A DNA stretch of 64,000 bases from an uncultured Campylobacter sp. (lineage in GTDB: Bacteria > Campylobacterota > Campylobacteria > Campylobacterales > Campylobacteraceae). This document shows, one piece after another, positions 33,714 to 43,317 of the stretch. How positions within the stretch are numbered: the stretch's first letter is position 1; the number at the start of each line of letters is the position of its first letter. A program made the position numbers and the translations under genes. Below the pieces are notes generated by a model. It ran no database searches, was not told the DNA's origin, and was given only the letters and a program-made list of their open reading frames with translations. The DNA is taken from positions 186,001 through 250,000 of the forward strand of contig NZ_CAURPW010000002.1 in the NCBI RefSeq assembly GCF_963526985.1, in the 5' to 3' direction.

Positions 33714-36317
33714 TTACTTGATATCTTTAAGCGCGATAATCTCACTTTGAAACTCTTTTAAAAGCTCGTCGTCTTCCTCGATGGAGGCAACCATAGCTCG
33801 CTTTTTAGCAAGGTCTGCGCTTTTGATTTTTATATCGAGATTTTCTCTTCTACTCGCGCTTCTTAGCGCCTCTTCTTTCGTGATAACGCCCGCGGTATAC
33901 ATGTCAAGCAAATGTTGCTCAAAAGTCTGCATTCCATAGGTGTTTTTACTTTGCTCTATCGCATCGTAAATTTCGCTATCCCTATCCTCTAGAATCATAT
34001 CTCTTACCCTGATGTTTTTTACCATTATTTCGCAGGCGACGCGGCGCTTGCCGGCCGTAGTTAAGACAAGACGCTGAGAGATGATAGCCTCGGAAACCGA
34101 TGCGAAAGTCATTCTTATGCGGTTTTGCTCCTCTTTTGGAAACATATTTATGACGCGGCCTATAGTTTCTTTGGCATCAAGCGTATGAAGCGTCGCAAGC
34201 ACTAAGTGGCCGGTCTCTGCGGCATTTATCGCGGTTCTAACGGTCTCTAGGTCCCTCATCTCGCCTACGAATATAACGTCCGGGTCTTCGCGCAAAGACG
34301 CCCTTAACGCATCGGCAAAGCTATCGACGTCTTGTCCTATAGCGCGTTGATTAATAACGCTTTTATCGTCATTATATATAAACTCGATCGGATCTTCGAT
34401 GGTGACGATATGATAGTTTTTCGTATGATTTAGATAGTTTATCATGCTAGCTAGCGTCGTAGTTTTACCGCTTCCGGTCGGACCGGTTACTAGGATGATG
34501 CCTCTATTTACCTTATCGCAAAGTTTCTCGATAATAGGCGGCAGCAAAAGCTCGGACATTGTAGGAATCCTAGTCGGAATCGTTCTAAAAACGAAAGATA
34601 CGCCGTCCATCTGCAAAAAAACGTTTGCGCGGAAGCGAAAATCGTCGTTTAGCTTGTACGTAAAATCTACGTTCTTTTTTTTCATGAGATTATAATAATT
34701 CGTTCCCAAAATTTCTTTGGCCAAAAGTACGGCCCTATCGTAGTCTAAAACCCTATCACCCATCTTTACGATCTCGCCGTTAAATCTACCTCGCACTACT
34801 TTACCCGATTTTACGTGCAGGTCGCTTCCGCCGCCCTCGATTAGCTTTAGCAGATACTCATCAAGCTTATTTTTTATCTCGGCTCTTTCTTCACTGTCGT
34901 CCTCAGTCGCCGTCGCTGCGCCTACGCCAAATCCTTGAGGTACAAAAGGCTCTGCGACATCTGCGACAAGATCAGCTAAAAGCGCGGCTCTATCTACTCG
35001 CGCCGGCTTGGCAGGCTCGTTTTGAGGGCTTAAATTTAGCCCAGCTACGCTTCTAGCATCTAAATTTTGCTCCTCCGTTCGCTCTTTCGTTTGTTTTAAA
35101 TTTATCTCTTGTGCTGCCGTTTGAGGCTTGCTTTCATGCATCTTTTCCAATTTTTCCTCGTTTTTAATAATAAATTTTGGCGCCGAATTTTCTTTATCGT
35201 CGCTTTTCTTGCTTTTTTCTTGCATTAAGCCTGGCGTTTGCAAATTTAGCTCTTCTACGCTTTTTTCATCTGTTTGAGACACTTGTTCTAAATTTTTGCT
35301 AGATTCAGACTCTTTGATCAAAATCGCATCATCATTCGCTTCGTCCTCATCTTCACTAGGCTCGTAAGGAACGTAATCTAAAATATCTATCGCCGGTTTT
35401 AGCTCTACGTCAGGCTTGACCTCTTTAAGGCAAGGCAAATCCTCATCTTTTATCTCCAGCACGTCTTTGTGGGCTTCGTCGATTATTTTCGCGTCGTTTT
35501 TGCTAGCTAGATAGGCTCCGGTCTGCAACAAAGGCAAGTCCGAATTTAGCGCTGTCTCGCCGTTAAAATCAACCTCGTCCTGCGCCGGCGCGTCTTTGCT
35601 ATCTATTTCGGTATCATATTGCTTAAAAGCGTATTCGTAGTCGTTAAATTTAATCTCATCCTGAGCGGGTATACCCTCACCGTCATTAAATTTATCAGAG
35701 GCGTCCATTTTATCTATCTCGTTCAATGCTTCGCTTATCTCTTGCAAATTTTTATTTACGTCTAGTTTAAGTTCTAAAGGCTCGTAAAGACCGCTAAAAT
35801 CATTATTCTCGTAATCATTAGGCTTAGTATCGCCTTGGGACGGCTCGCTGATAACATCGTTTATCTGCGCCAAATCATCGTCGTCTACTAGTTTTATCTT
35901 AGGCAAATCCTCATCGTCGAATTTAACCGACGGTATACGCGCGACAAAGGTCTCGTCGCTAGGCTCGTCTTCGCTAAAGGATTCGTCACTGGGTTTGCTT
36001 TCTTGCGAAATTTGATCTAAAACCTCGCTCTTAAATTTACCGTCGCTAGATTGGTCGTCAAAAAGCTCTTCTTTAGGCTCGTCGTTGCTCGCATCCTGCG
36101 CGGCCTCCTCAGACTCGTTTGCGGCAGCCTCTCTAGCCTGCGCCATCTGCTTATTTTTGGCTCTGACGGCTTCTATGTCGCTTTTTACGGCATTCGCGCG
36201 TTGGTTTATTATGCGCTCAAGCTCGTCATCTCTGGTGTCAAATTTTATGCTAGAGCCGATAGGTTCGTAGTCTTTAACCTCTTCTTGCTCTACCGAAGTA
36301 AATCTTAAAGGCTTCAT
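33714..36317 (-). CDS. PilT-type ATPase with long acidic N-terminal extension
   Basis: 867 residues. The C-terminal half (from about 475) is a complete PilT/PilU retraction-type ATPase: GGGSDLHVKSG, Walker A GPTGSGKTTT, Asp box IEDPIEF, Walker B DPDVIFVGEMRD, and TGHLVLATLHT. The first 470 residues are low-complexity and very acidic, with repeated PAQDE.xFN units and DEPSDE-like tracts, so probably disordered. Typical PilT is about 350-400 residues. It overlaps tal by 4 bases. No pilin or other pilus gene is in the window. The role could be twitching motility, DNA uptake or something else. Confidence 0.88.
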   Translation of the reverse strand: MKPLRFTSVEQEEVKDYEPIGSSIKFDTRDDELERIINQRANAVKSDIEAVRAKNKQMAQAREAAANESEEAAQDASNDEPKEELFDDQSSDGKFKSEVLDQISQESKPSDESFSEDEPSDETFVARIPSVKFDDEDLPKIKLVDDDDLAQINDVISEPSQGDTKPNDYENNDFSGLYEPLELKLDVNKNLQEISEALNEIDKMDASDKFNDGEGIPAQDEIKFNDYEYAFKQYDTEIDSKDAPAQDEVDFNGETALNSDLPLLQTGAYLASKNDAKIIDEAHKDVLEIKDEDLPCLKEVKPDVELKPAIDILDYVPYEPSEDEDEANDDAILIKESESSKNLEQVSQTDEKSVEELNLQTPGLMQEKSKKSDDKENSAPKFIIKNEEKLEKMHESKPQTAAQEINLKQTKERTEEQNLDARSVAGLNLSPQNEPAKPARVDRAALLADLVADVAEPFVPQGFGVGAATATEDDSEERAEIKNKLDEYLLKLIEGGGSDLHVKSGKVVRGRFNGEIVKMGDRVLDYDRAVLLAKEILGTNYYNLMKKKNVDFTYKLNDDFRFRANVFLQMDGVSFVFRTIPTRIPTMSELLLPPIIEKLCDKVNRGIILVTGPTGSGKTTTLASMINYLNHTKNYHIVTIEDPIEFIYNDDKSVINQRAIGQDVDSFADALRASLREDPDVIFVGEMRDLETVRTAINAAETGHLVLATLHTLDAKETIGRVINMFPKEEQNRIRMTFASVSEAIISQRLVLTTAGKRRVACEIMVKNIRVRDMILEDRDSEIYDAIEQSKNTYGMQTFEQHLLDMYTAGVITKEEALRSASRRENLDIKIKSADLAKKRAMVASIEEDDELLKEFQSEIIALKDIK

Positions 36318-37309
36318 TTTAATGCTTTCATTATATCTTCAAATGCCGTCACGAACTGCTTTAAGCCGTCGTTTAGCAAGTCTTTATAAACCTTCTCCAT
36401 GTCTATGTCGGCTCTTTTTACTACGCCGAAAAATTTCTCTATACTGTCGTCGCTAACTGCGGTTTTAGGTTCGTTTTTGCCCGCTATAAAGGCTTTGATA
36501 GTATCAAGCGGAGCCGTATTTACCGCATTTTGATACATTAGCTCTTTTACGTAGTAGTCTTTTGCCAGCTCATCGCCCTTTACGCCCGTGCTAGCAAACA
36601 GCGCGCGCGTTGTCGGCAGGTTTTTGTTTTCTATGATTTTGTAAATTTTAGTCGCGTTCATGATGCCGATTTGACCGGTTGGTAGCGAGTTCTCGCGCAT
36701 TTTTTCATCTAGCAAGCGATCAAATCTGCTAACAAAAATGCTAATCACGCTTTTTGGCAGCGGCGTTAGCGGAAATTTCTTCTCATAAGCCTTCACACCC
36801 TCTTCAAAAGCGCCCAAACACGCTATGGCTTGCTCCGGCGAGAAAATCAGCGTAGCATTTACCGCGATACCGCGCGCGCTTAGTGCACTCATCGCTTCAA
36901 AGCCCGCTTTTGTCGCGGGGATTTTGATCATGACGTTTGGCATGCCGATCTCCGCGTGCAGCCTAGCGCCCTCGTCCACCGTAGCTGCGGCGTTATCGCA
37001 AAAGCTAGGATCGACCTCAATGCTAACAAACCCGTCGTCGCCGTTTGCGTAATGCCTCAAAAGCTTGGTCGCAGCTATCTTAATATCTTGCACTGCAAGC
37101 GCCTCATAAAGCGCCTTTGGATATTTTTTGCCCATTTGGCCGATGACGTCTTTGTAGGAGTCCGACAAAAACGCGGCTTTAAAGATGGACGGGTTTGAGG
37201 TCACGCCGTTAATAGCGCCTATTTGAAGTAAATTTTCAAACTCGTCTTGCAAAAAGTCGCGCTCGATAAAGTCACACCACAATGAAAAATTTATATCGTT
37301 ATTAAACAT
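36314..37309 (-). CDS. tal: Transaldolase
   Basis: Pentose phosphate enzyme moving a dihydroxyacetone unit between sugars. The 331-residue product has the N-terminal TSNPSIF motif and the Schiff-base Lys in VMIKIPATKAG. It lies upstream of the pilT-like gene (4-base overlap) and 13 bp from serB, in the order tal-serB-cheW-cheA-cheV known from C. jejuni. Confidence 0.95.
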   Translation of the reverse strand: MFNNDINFSLWCDFIERDFLQDEFENLLQIGAINGVTSNPSIFKAAFLSDSYKDVIGQMGKKYPKALYEALAVQDIKIAATKLLRHYANGDDGFVSIEVDPSFCDNAAATVDEGARLHAEIGMPNVMIKIPATKAGFEAMSALSARGIAVNATLIFSPEQAIACLGAFEEGVKAYEKKFPLTPLPKSVISIFVSRFDRLLDEKMRENSLPTGQIGIMNATKIYKIIENKNLPTTRALFASTGVKGDELAKDYYVKELMYQNAVNTAPLDTIKAFIAGKNEPKTAVSDDSIEKFFGVVKRADIDMEKVYKDLLNDGLKQFVTAFEDIMKALK

Positions 37310-37322
37310 TTTTCTCGCCTTT

Positions 37323-37946
37323 TTATATCAAATTTATGATCTCGCGCAAATCTTTTTTATCCACGCAACAAGTTGCCGCTTGCCTTAAAATTTGCTTCGC
37401 GCAAAACGCGATTTTTAAATTTGAATGCTCAAACATGGATAGGTCGTTAGCGCCGTCACCCACGCTCATCGTCTGATCTTTTGAGATACCGAGCATTTTT
37501 TGCAAATTTACAAGCATCGCGCCCTTTGAAAAGCCAAACATCATCTCGCCGCCCACGAGCCCGGTTAAGACGCCGTCTTTGTGGTGCAGGATGTTTGCAA
37601 AGCTAGCGTCAAATTTAAGCTTCTCTTGCGCTCTATCGGTGCCCTCATGAAATCCTCCGCTAAAAACTACGACCTTGACGCCTTTGCTTTTTAGATGCGC
37701 GACTAGTTCGGCAGCTCCGGGCATTAGCGGCAAATTTGAGCAAATTTCATCTACTTTAGCAAGCTCAAGCCCCTTTAAAAGCGATACGCGGCGCGTCAAA
37801 CTCTCGAAAAAATCAAGCTCGCCCGCCATCGCTTTTGCAGTTATTTCGCTAACTTCATCGCCCACACCCTTCGCCGCTGCTAGAAAATCTATCGTCTCGC
37901 CGTCCATCAGGGTCGAATCAAAATCAAATACGCAAAGCTTTATCAA
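37323..37946 (-). CDS. serB: Phosphoserine phosphatase
   Basis: Last step of serine synthesis, a HAD-superfamily phosphatase. 207 residues with motif I FDFDSTLMDGE (nucleophile Asp8, acid Asp10), motif II VVFSGGF and motif III GDGANDLSMF. There is no N-terminal ACT domain, unlike E. coli SerB. It is 8 bp downstream of cheW. Confidence 0.93.
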   Translation of the reverse strand: MIKLCVFDFDSTLMDGETIDFLAAAKGVGDEVSEITAKAMAGELDFFESLTRRVSLLKGLELAKVDEICSNLPLMPGAAELVAHLKSKGVKVVVFSGGFHEGTDRAQEKLKFDASFANILHHKDGVLTGLVGGEMMFGFSKGAMLVNLQKMLGISKDQTMSVGDGANDLSMFEHSNLKIAFCAKQILRQAATCCVDKKDLREIINLI

Positions 37947-37954
37947 ATTTGACC

Positions 37955-38452
37955 CTAGAAATCGCGTTTTAGCAGCGCTTCGACTTTTAAAATCGTAAGG
38001 ATATTGTTGTCTCTTTTGCCGATACCGTAAATCATGCCTTTGTCTTTTAAAAGCGTTTCAGGCGGTGGATCGATCCTGTTTTGCTGTATCCTGATGGCTT
38101 CCGTTAGCCTGTCGATCACAAATCCTGCGACGTTATCGCCCTCTTTCATCACGATGTACCTCGTGCTTGGGCTCGGTTTTGCGGCGTTTAGAGAAAATTT
38201 CTTTCTCAAGTCGATTAGCGGGATGACGCTACCGCGTAGATTAAACACGCCCAAAACATACTCAGGCACGCTAGGCACGCGAGTGTATTCGATAGGCTTA
38301 ATGATCTCTTGGATATTTAAAATAGGTATCGCATACTCCTCGTCGCCTACGATGAAACCGACTAGCTGGACGATCTCTTCGCGCTCTTTTTCGCTAGGAT
38401 CCATCACCTGTCTTTTTTGTCTTTTTAGAACCTGATTTAGTTTGTCGTTCAT
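37955..38452 (-). CDS. cheW: Chemotaxis coupling protein CheW
   Basis: 165 residues of a single CheW (SH3-like) domain that links chemoreceptors to CheA. Diagnostic segments are VGFIVGDEEYAIPILNIQEIIKP, RVPSVPEYVLGVFNLRGSVIPLIDLR and GFVIDRLTEAIRI. It follows cheA by 3 bp, completing cheV-cheA-cheW. Confidence 0.96.
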   Translation of the reverse strand: MNDKLNQVLKRQKRQVMDPSEKEREEIVQLVGFIVGDEEYAIPILNIQEIIKPIEYTRVPSVPEYVLGVFNLRGSVIPLIDLRKKFSLNAAKPSPSTRYIVMKEGDNVAGFVIDRLTEAIRIQQNRIDPPPETLLKDKGMIYGIGKRDNNILTILKVEALLKRDF

Positions 38453-38455
38453 GTT

Positions 38456-40816
38456 CTATCCTATTAGTTTGATATTTTTTCTAACTACGTTTTCAAGGTA
38501 CTCGGACGAATACGGCTTAGTGATGTACTCGGTCATTCCTACCTCCACGCCTCTTAGCCTGTCGGTCTTTGACGTCCTTGAAGTTACCGCTATTAGCGGC
38601 AAATTTCTATATTTTGAATACTTTCTAATTTCGCCCGCTAGCGTATAGCCGTCCATCCTCGGCATCTCGATATCTATTAGCATCGCATCAAGCGCATGTT
38701 CGCCCGACTTTACTATAGCTAGAGCCTCTACGCCGTTAGTAGCCTCTATCACCGTTACGCCAAGAGGGGCAAGCGATTTTTGCATTATAGTTCTATCCAT
38801 CTTCGAGTCGTCTACGATTAGTACCTTATAATCGCTCGGTTTTTCTTTTACGCTTTTTGAGGCCTCTATACTAGCTTTTATGTCTACTTTTATGTCTTTT
38901 GCCATCTCCATCATCATGCCAACGTCTATGATTAGCGTTACCCGGCCGTCGCCTCTTATCGTAGCGCCTGCGATTCCAGGAATGTTTTGTAAATAATCGC
39001 CCATTGATTTAATTACGATCTCTTCTTGTCCAACTAGGCTATCTACGATGATGCCTAGCTTTGCTTCCGCTACGCCGATAACGACCACGTAGGTCTGATC
39101 TCCGCCGTCAAAGACCTGCTTGACGCCGAAGATGTCTGAGAGCTTAACCAGCGATAGCACTTCGTCGCGTAGTCTAAGCACGTTTTTGCCGTCGATCGTG
39201 TAAATATCATCGATCGGCACTCGCACGGTCTCTAAGACGCTTGCTAGAGGGATAGCGAAAAATTCCTCCTGCGCGCCTACTAAAAGCGACTGGATAATGG
39301 CTAACGTGAGCGGGATTTTTAGCTTCATCGTCGTGCCCTTGCCCACTTCGCTTTCGATATCGATTATGCCGTTTAGCTTTTCGATATTGGTCTTTACGAC
39401 GTCCATTCCCACGCCGCGGCCGCTTACGTTAGTTACCTTTGCCGCAGTCGAAAATCCCGGCTTAAATATAAGCCCGAACGCCTCTTTATCGCTCATCGCG
39501 TCAGCTTCGCGCTCGGTTATGATGCCTTTTTCGACCGATCTAGCCTTTAGCATCTCAGCATCTAGCCCTTTACCGTCGTCGGTGATCTCGACTACGATAT
39601 GATTGCCTTCGTTATAGGCTTTTAGCTGTATGGTGCCTTTTTCGGGTTTGCCCGCAGCTAGTCTGGTTGCGCCGTCTTCGATACCGTGGTCGCACGAGTT
39701 TCTTATCATATGAACGAGAGGATCGCCGATTTGCTCTACGATGGATTTATCCAGCTCTGTTTCTTCGCCCGTGATCTCAAGGTCGATTTGCTTATTTAGC
39801 TCGCGGCTTAGATCGCGGATCATGCGAGGAAATTTATTAAACACTTTCGCGATAGGTAGCATCCTCGTTTTCATAACGGCTAGCTGTATGTCGGTGGTCA
39901 CTAGGCTTAGGCTAGATACTACTTGATTTAGCTCCTCAAGGAATTTCTCGCCCTCGTATCTCTCCTCGACGTCGTCGTAAATTTTAAGCAATCTGTTTTT
40001 GCCGAGCACCAGCTCGCCGATAAGGTTCATCAAGTGATCTAGGCGCTTAACTTCGACGCGTATAGTCTGCTCGTCCGTACTTCCTCCGCCTCCGGTCGCG
40101 GGAACCTTTTTCTCCTCTTTTTTATCGGCGGGTTTTGCGGGAGCGGGTTTTGGAGCCGAAGCCGAATTTGAGGGAGCGGCAGCTTGCGGTGCGGCCGGTG
40201 CGGCTGGCTTTGGTGCTTCGCCTCCGGTTGCTTTTTGAGCGCGCCTTGCTTGATCCTCGGCTTTTCTTATTTTTAATAACCTTTCTATCTCGGCTTCTAC
40301 CTCATCATCGCTTAAATTTGACAAATTTTCATCGCTAACGGGTCCCTGCTCAGGCTCTTTTGGCGCCTCCGCTACCGGCTCGGGCTCTACTGGAGCCGGA
40401 TTGCTAGCAGTAGCGCTCGGGGCTTCGCCTTCAGATATCGCGGTTAGTCTTTTGCAGATATCTTCTATATCGATGCCTACGTCCGTATCGTTACCGCTAT
40501 CTCTGATGCCGTGCAGTAGTCCCTTCATCATATCCACGGACTCTAGCACCACGTCCATTATGTCAGGAGTTATCTTTAGCTCGTCGCGGCGGGCTTTGTT
40601 TAGTACGTCCTCCATGTGGTGGGTGAGCTTAGTAAGGATGTCGAAATTTAAAAAGCTCGATGATCCTTTAACCGTATGCGCGACGCGGAAAATTCTATTT
40701 AAAAGCTCTAAATCCTCGGGATTTGACTCAAGCTCTATGAGGTCATGGTCTATTTGCTCTACTAGTTCGAAGGCTTCGACCAGGAAGTCTTCCATTATTT
40801 CTTTCATATCGTCCAT
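38456..40816 (-). CDS. cheA: Chemotaxis histidine kinase CheA with C-terminal receiver domain
   Basis: 786 residues. Domains in order: an HPt domain with phosphorylated His47 (RVAHTVKGSSS), a Pro/Ala-rich linker (about 130-255), the dimerisation and ATPase domains (IRNSCDHGIED; GRGVGMDVVK), a CheW-like domain, and a response-regulator receiver (VLIVDDSKMDRT ... MLIDIEMPRMDG). The CheA-receiver fusion is typical of Campylobacter and Helicobacter and may act as a phosphate sink. It lies between cheV and cheW. Confidence 0.96.
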   Translation of the reverse strand: MDDMKEIMEDFLVEAFELVEQIDHDLIELESNPEDLELLNRIFRVAHTVKGSSSFLNFDILTKLTHHMEDVLNKARRDELKITPDIMDVVLESVDMMKGLLHGIRDSGNDTDVGIDIEDICKRLTAISEGEAPSATASNPAPVEPEPVAEAPKEPEQGPVSDENLSNLSDDEVEAEIERLLKIRKAEDQARRAQKATGGEAPKPAAPAAPQAAAPSNSASAPKPAPAKPADKKEEKKVPATGGGGSTDEQTIRVEVKRLDHLMNLIGELVLGKNRLLKIYDDVEERYEGEKFLEELNQVVSSLSLVTTDIQLAVMKTRMLPIAKVFNKFPRMIRDLSRELNKQIDLEITGEETELDKSIVEQIGDPLVHMIRNSCDHGIEDGATRLAAGKPEKGTIQLKAYNEGNHIVVEITDDGKGLDAEMLKARSVEKGIITEREADAMSDKEAFGLIFKPGFSTAAKVTNVSGRGVGMDVVKTNIEKLNGIIDIESEVGKGTTMKLKIPLTLAIIQSLLVGAQEEFFAIPLASVLETVRVPIDDIYTIDGKNVLRLRDEVLSLVKLSDIFGVKQVFDGGDQTYVVVIGVAEAKLGIIVDSLVGQEEIVIKSMGDYLQNIPGIAGATIRGDGRVTLIIDVGMMMEMAKDIKVDIKASIEASKSVKEKPSDYKVLIVDDSKMDRTIMQKSLAPLGVTVIEATNGVEALAIVKSGEHALDAMLIDIEMPRMDGYTLAGEIRKYSKYRNLPLIAVTSRTSKTDRLRGVEVGMTEYITKPYSSEYLENVVRKNIKLIG

Positions 40817-40826
40817 GATTTCCCCC

Positions 40827-41768
40827 TTATTTCTTGTGCGCCTCGATTACTCGAAGCACCTCGTTATAAAATAGCGTCGCATCAAATTTAGTCAGATACG
40901 CCGCAGCTCCAGCTTCCCTACTTTGAGCTTCGCTGTAGTCGTTGCTTAAAGACGAGTTAAATATAATAGGAATTCCCGCGTACCTAGGATCGTCTTTTAT
41001 CGTAGAGGCAAATCGGTATCCATCCATCTGCGGCATCTCTATATCGCTTAATATAACCCTTAAAAAATTGCTTAGCTTATCACCGTACATCTCGTAAAGA
41101 TCCTCCATCCTAGCAAGCCCCTCTACGCCGTCTTTTGCCTCTACTACTTTTAGCCCCATTTTTTCTAGCGTGTCTTTTACGAGCTTTCTAGCCGTCGAGC
41201 TATCGTCTAGCACTAGCGCTAAACCGCTTAAAAGCTTGTTTTGATCGATTTCGACCTCTATTTTTGGACTATAGATGCCAAGCTCTTCTACTACGCTTTC
41301 AAGATCTAGTATGAGCAAAACCTCGTCGTTTTCGATACGAGTTACGCCCGTTATTTTACCTTTATCTAGCGTCCCAGCATTTGAAGCAAAGGTCGCCGCC
41401 TCGATATCCGCCCAGCTTATACGCCTAATGCGTTTTGCCTCATGGACGATAAAACCTATCAAAATTTCGCTAAATTCGGCGATGATGACGCGAGGCTTGA
41501 TCGCCGCATCTTTGGGCTCATTTATCTGCATCCATTTGGCTAAATTTATCACGGGTATCACGACACCGCGTAAATCAAAAATCCCCTCGATATACTCGGG
41601 TACTCCGGGAAGTTCGGTTAAATTCGGCATCTTGATGATTTCGCGCACCTTTGCGACATTGACGCCGTATATGCCCTCATATACCTTGTCGCCTGATTGT
41701 TTAAAGATACGAAAATCAACAAGCTCCATCTCGTTTGAACCGGTTTTTAGTTCACCGTTGTTAAGCAT
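40827..41768 (-). CDS. cheV: Chemotaxis protein CheV
   Basis: 313 residues: a CheW-like coupling domain (about 15-165: YGVNVAKVREIIKMPNLTELP, GIFDLRGVVIPVINL) joined to a receiver domain (about 185-310) with the phosphoacceptor in ILSDIEMPQMDGYRF. It couples receptors to CheA and tunes adaptation. First gene of cheV-cheA-cheW; 10 bp separate it from cheA. A metallophosphoesterase gene ends 1 bp upstream. Confidence 0.95.
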   Translation of the reverse strand: MLNNGELKTGSNEMELVDFRIFKQSGDKVYEGIYGVNVAKVREIIKMPNLTELPGVPEYIEGIFDLRGVVIPVINLAKWMQINEPKDAAIKPRVIIAEFSEILIGFIVHEAKRIRRISWADIEAATFASNAGTLDKGKITGVTRIENDEVLLILDLESVVEELGIYSPKIEVEIDQNKLLSGLALVLDDSSTARKLVKDTLEKMGLKVVEAKDGVEGLARMEDLYEMYGDKLSNFLRVILSDIEMPQMDGYRFASTIKDDPRYAGIPIIFNSSLSNDYSEAQSREAGAAAYLTKFDATLFYNEVLRVIEAHKK

Positions 41769-41769
41769 T

Positions 41770-42510
41770 TTAAACCTTTACGCTCTTTCGAGCAAACTTG
41801 ATATTTGGAGCGTATTCTACTATAAAATAGCTTTGCTCGCATGCAAAAGACGGCACGTTTACATATTTTTGAGAACCGAGCTCAAAAATATCGCCTTGAT
41901 GATAGTGTCCCTCGATGACGATATCAGCCTTACAAAGACCGTTATACCGATATACTTTAGCTTCGGCTAGCTCTTTAAAATTAGGAATTTTGTAGTCTAA
42001 AATTTTTCGTTTAAGCTTATTTAAAATTCGTTTCGAGAGTCTGAAATTTAAAAATTTATCGAAGAAATTCATCGTTTTTAAAAAAAATTCTACGCGTAAA
42101 AATCTCAAAGCGTATTTTGAAACCAAAGGCAAAAATATATCTCCGTGCGCGATAAAAACGCATTTTTGGCACTTTGAAGCAAATTTAACCGGCTGCGCGC
42201 CGATAGGATAGGTTCTGACGTTTTTAAAAAGCGGGGCGAGGTTAAAATCGTGATTTCCCTCGAAATAATAAATTTCCGTTTTTTTGCTTATCTCGTTTAT
42301 GACGTCAATATAAGGCTCGTAAAATTTGACGAAAAACTCGCACTGCGCGGCCAAAAAATCAAACATATCGCCCATCAAAAACAGCTGAGGCGTCTTTATC
42401 TCGCCGCTTTTTAACGCGTATAAAAACCGTAGGAAATTTTTACGGTTTTCGTTTTCATGCGAGTCGGCGATAAATATCGCTCCCTCTTTTATAACGATTT
42501 GCTCAGGCAT
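41770..42510 (-). CDS. LpxH-like metallophosphoesterase
   Basis: 246 residues with calcineurin-type metal-binding motifs: IADSHEN (D.H), LMGDMFDF (GD..D), FEGNHDF (GNHD), IAHGD and EGHYHQG. The middle has a basic helical insert as in LpxH, which cleaves UDP-2,3-diacylglucosamine in lipid A synthesis. lpxB two genes upstream supports such a role. Some epsilon-class bacteria use LpxJ for this step instead, so the function is not certain. Confidence 0.75.
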   Translation of the reverse strand: MPEQIVIKEGAIFIADSHENENRKNFLRFLYALKSGEIKTPQLFLMGDMFDFLAAQCEFFVKFYEPYIDVINEISKKTEIYYFEGNHDFNLAPLFKNVRTYPIGAQPVKFASKCQKCVFIAHGDIFLPLVSKYALRFLRVEFFLKTMNFFDKFLNFRLSKRILNKLKRKILDYKIPNFKELAEAKVYRYNGLCKADIVIEGHYHQGDIFELGSQKYVNVPSFACEQSYFIVEYAPNIKFARKSVKV

Positions 42511-42829
42511 AAAATTTTACTTTTTTAAGCGTTAAATTCGTAGCCGCAAGCCCAAAATTGCGCGAACTTAGCAAGGCAAATTTTGCTAAAGCGATTTTTA
42601 AAAATTTAGCGCTCGGCAAACTTGGAATTTTAAAACCGGCAGTCAAATTTAAAGGCGGTAAAATCTGCATCAAAGCAAATTTCCTCGCTACCCCCGGTAG
42701 AGTAAATTTAACCGCAAGTTTGGCGGTATTTGCCGCGTTTATGGGTTTTTTATTTAACCTAAAAACAGCCGCAAATCTACTCACCTTGCAGATAAATTTG
42801 AGGCTAAATGCTCCCGCAAACTCTCTCAT
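42503..42829 (-). CDS. Orphan ORF between greA and the LpxH-like gene
   Basis: A 108-codon frame whose ATG overlaps the greA stop (TGATG) and whose end overlaps the next gene by 8 bases. The product is basic and rich in Lys, Ala, Phe and Leu with no recognised motif. Another open frame of similar length exists on the opposite strand (42558-42860), so openness alone is weak evidence. The DNA carries several AAATTT words. Compare the ORF at 32140-32553, fitted in the same way. Confidence 0.35.
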   Translation of the reverse strand: MREFAGAFSLKFICKVSRFAAVFRLNKKPINAANTAKLAVKFTLPGVARKFALMQILPPLNLTAGFKIPSLPSAKFLKIALAKFALLSSRNFGLAATNLTLKKVKFYA

Positions 42830-43317
42830 CAGTCCTCAAATTTTATCGGCTTGTAGCTAACCGATACTATTTCTACGTCGCTTCTGCCGTTTGGTAAATT
42901 TAGCGCGACCTCGTCGCCCTCGCTCTTGCCGATTAGCTGTTTGGCTAGAGGCGAGTTTATAGAGATGAGACCGCGCTCTAGGTTGCTCTCCGGCGTACCC
43001 ACTAGCGTGTAGGTCCTTTCTAACTCGGTTTCTACGTCCATGATGACGACTGTTGAGCCGAATTTTACTTTATCGTGCTCGTACTCTGCGGGGTCGATTA
43101 CCTTAGCGCGGCTTACTATGTCGCTTAGCTCGGCGATACGGCTCTCGATAAACGCCTGCTTTTCGCGCGCGGCGTGGTACTCGGCATTTTCTTTTAGATC
43201 GCCGTGACTGCGCGCGATATCGATCTCCTCGACGATATTCGGGCGTTCGACGGTTTTTAGATTTTTTAGTTCGTTCGTGATTTTTTCATATCCAAAAAGC
43301 GTCATAGGTTCGGTCAT
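42829..43317 (-). CDS. greA: Transcription elongation factor GreA
   Basis: Rescues backtracked RNA polymerase by promoting cleavage of the nascent RNA. 162 residues: an N-terminal coiled-coil finger (MTLFGYEKITNELKNLK to SDIVSRAKVID) carrying the acidic tip ARSHGDLKENAEYH, and a C-terminal domain ending SYKPIKF. Its start overlaps the lpxB stop by 4 bases. Confidence 0.96.
   Translation of the reverse strand: MTEPMTLFGYEKITNELKNLKTVERPNIVEEIDIARSHGDLKENAEYHAAREKQAFIESRIAELSDIVSRAKVIDPAEYEHDKVKFGSTVVIMDVETELERTYTLVGTPESNLERGLISINSPLAKQLIGKSEGDEVALNLPNGRSDVEIVSVSYKPIKFED

Noticed and set aside
42558..42860. Plus-strand 100-codon frame opposite the orphan ORF
   Set aside because: It overlaps greA on the other strand, has no ribosome site and looks like the mirror of AAATTT-rich sequence; the minus-strand frame fits the operon better.
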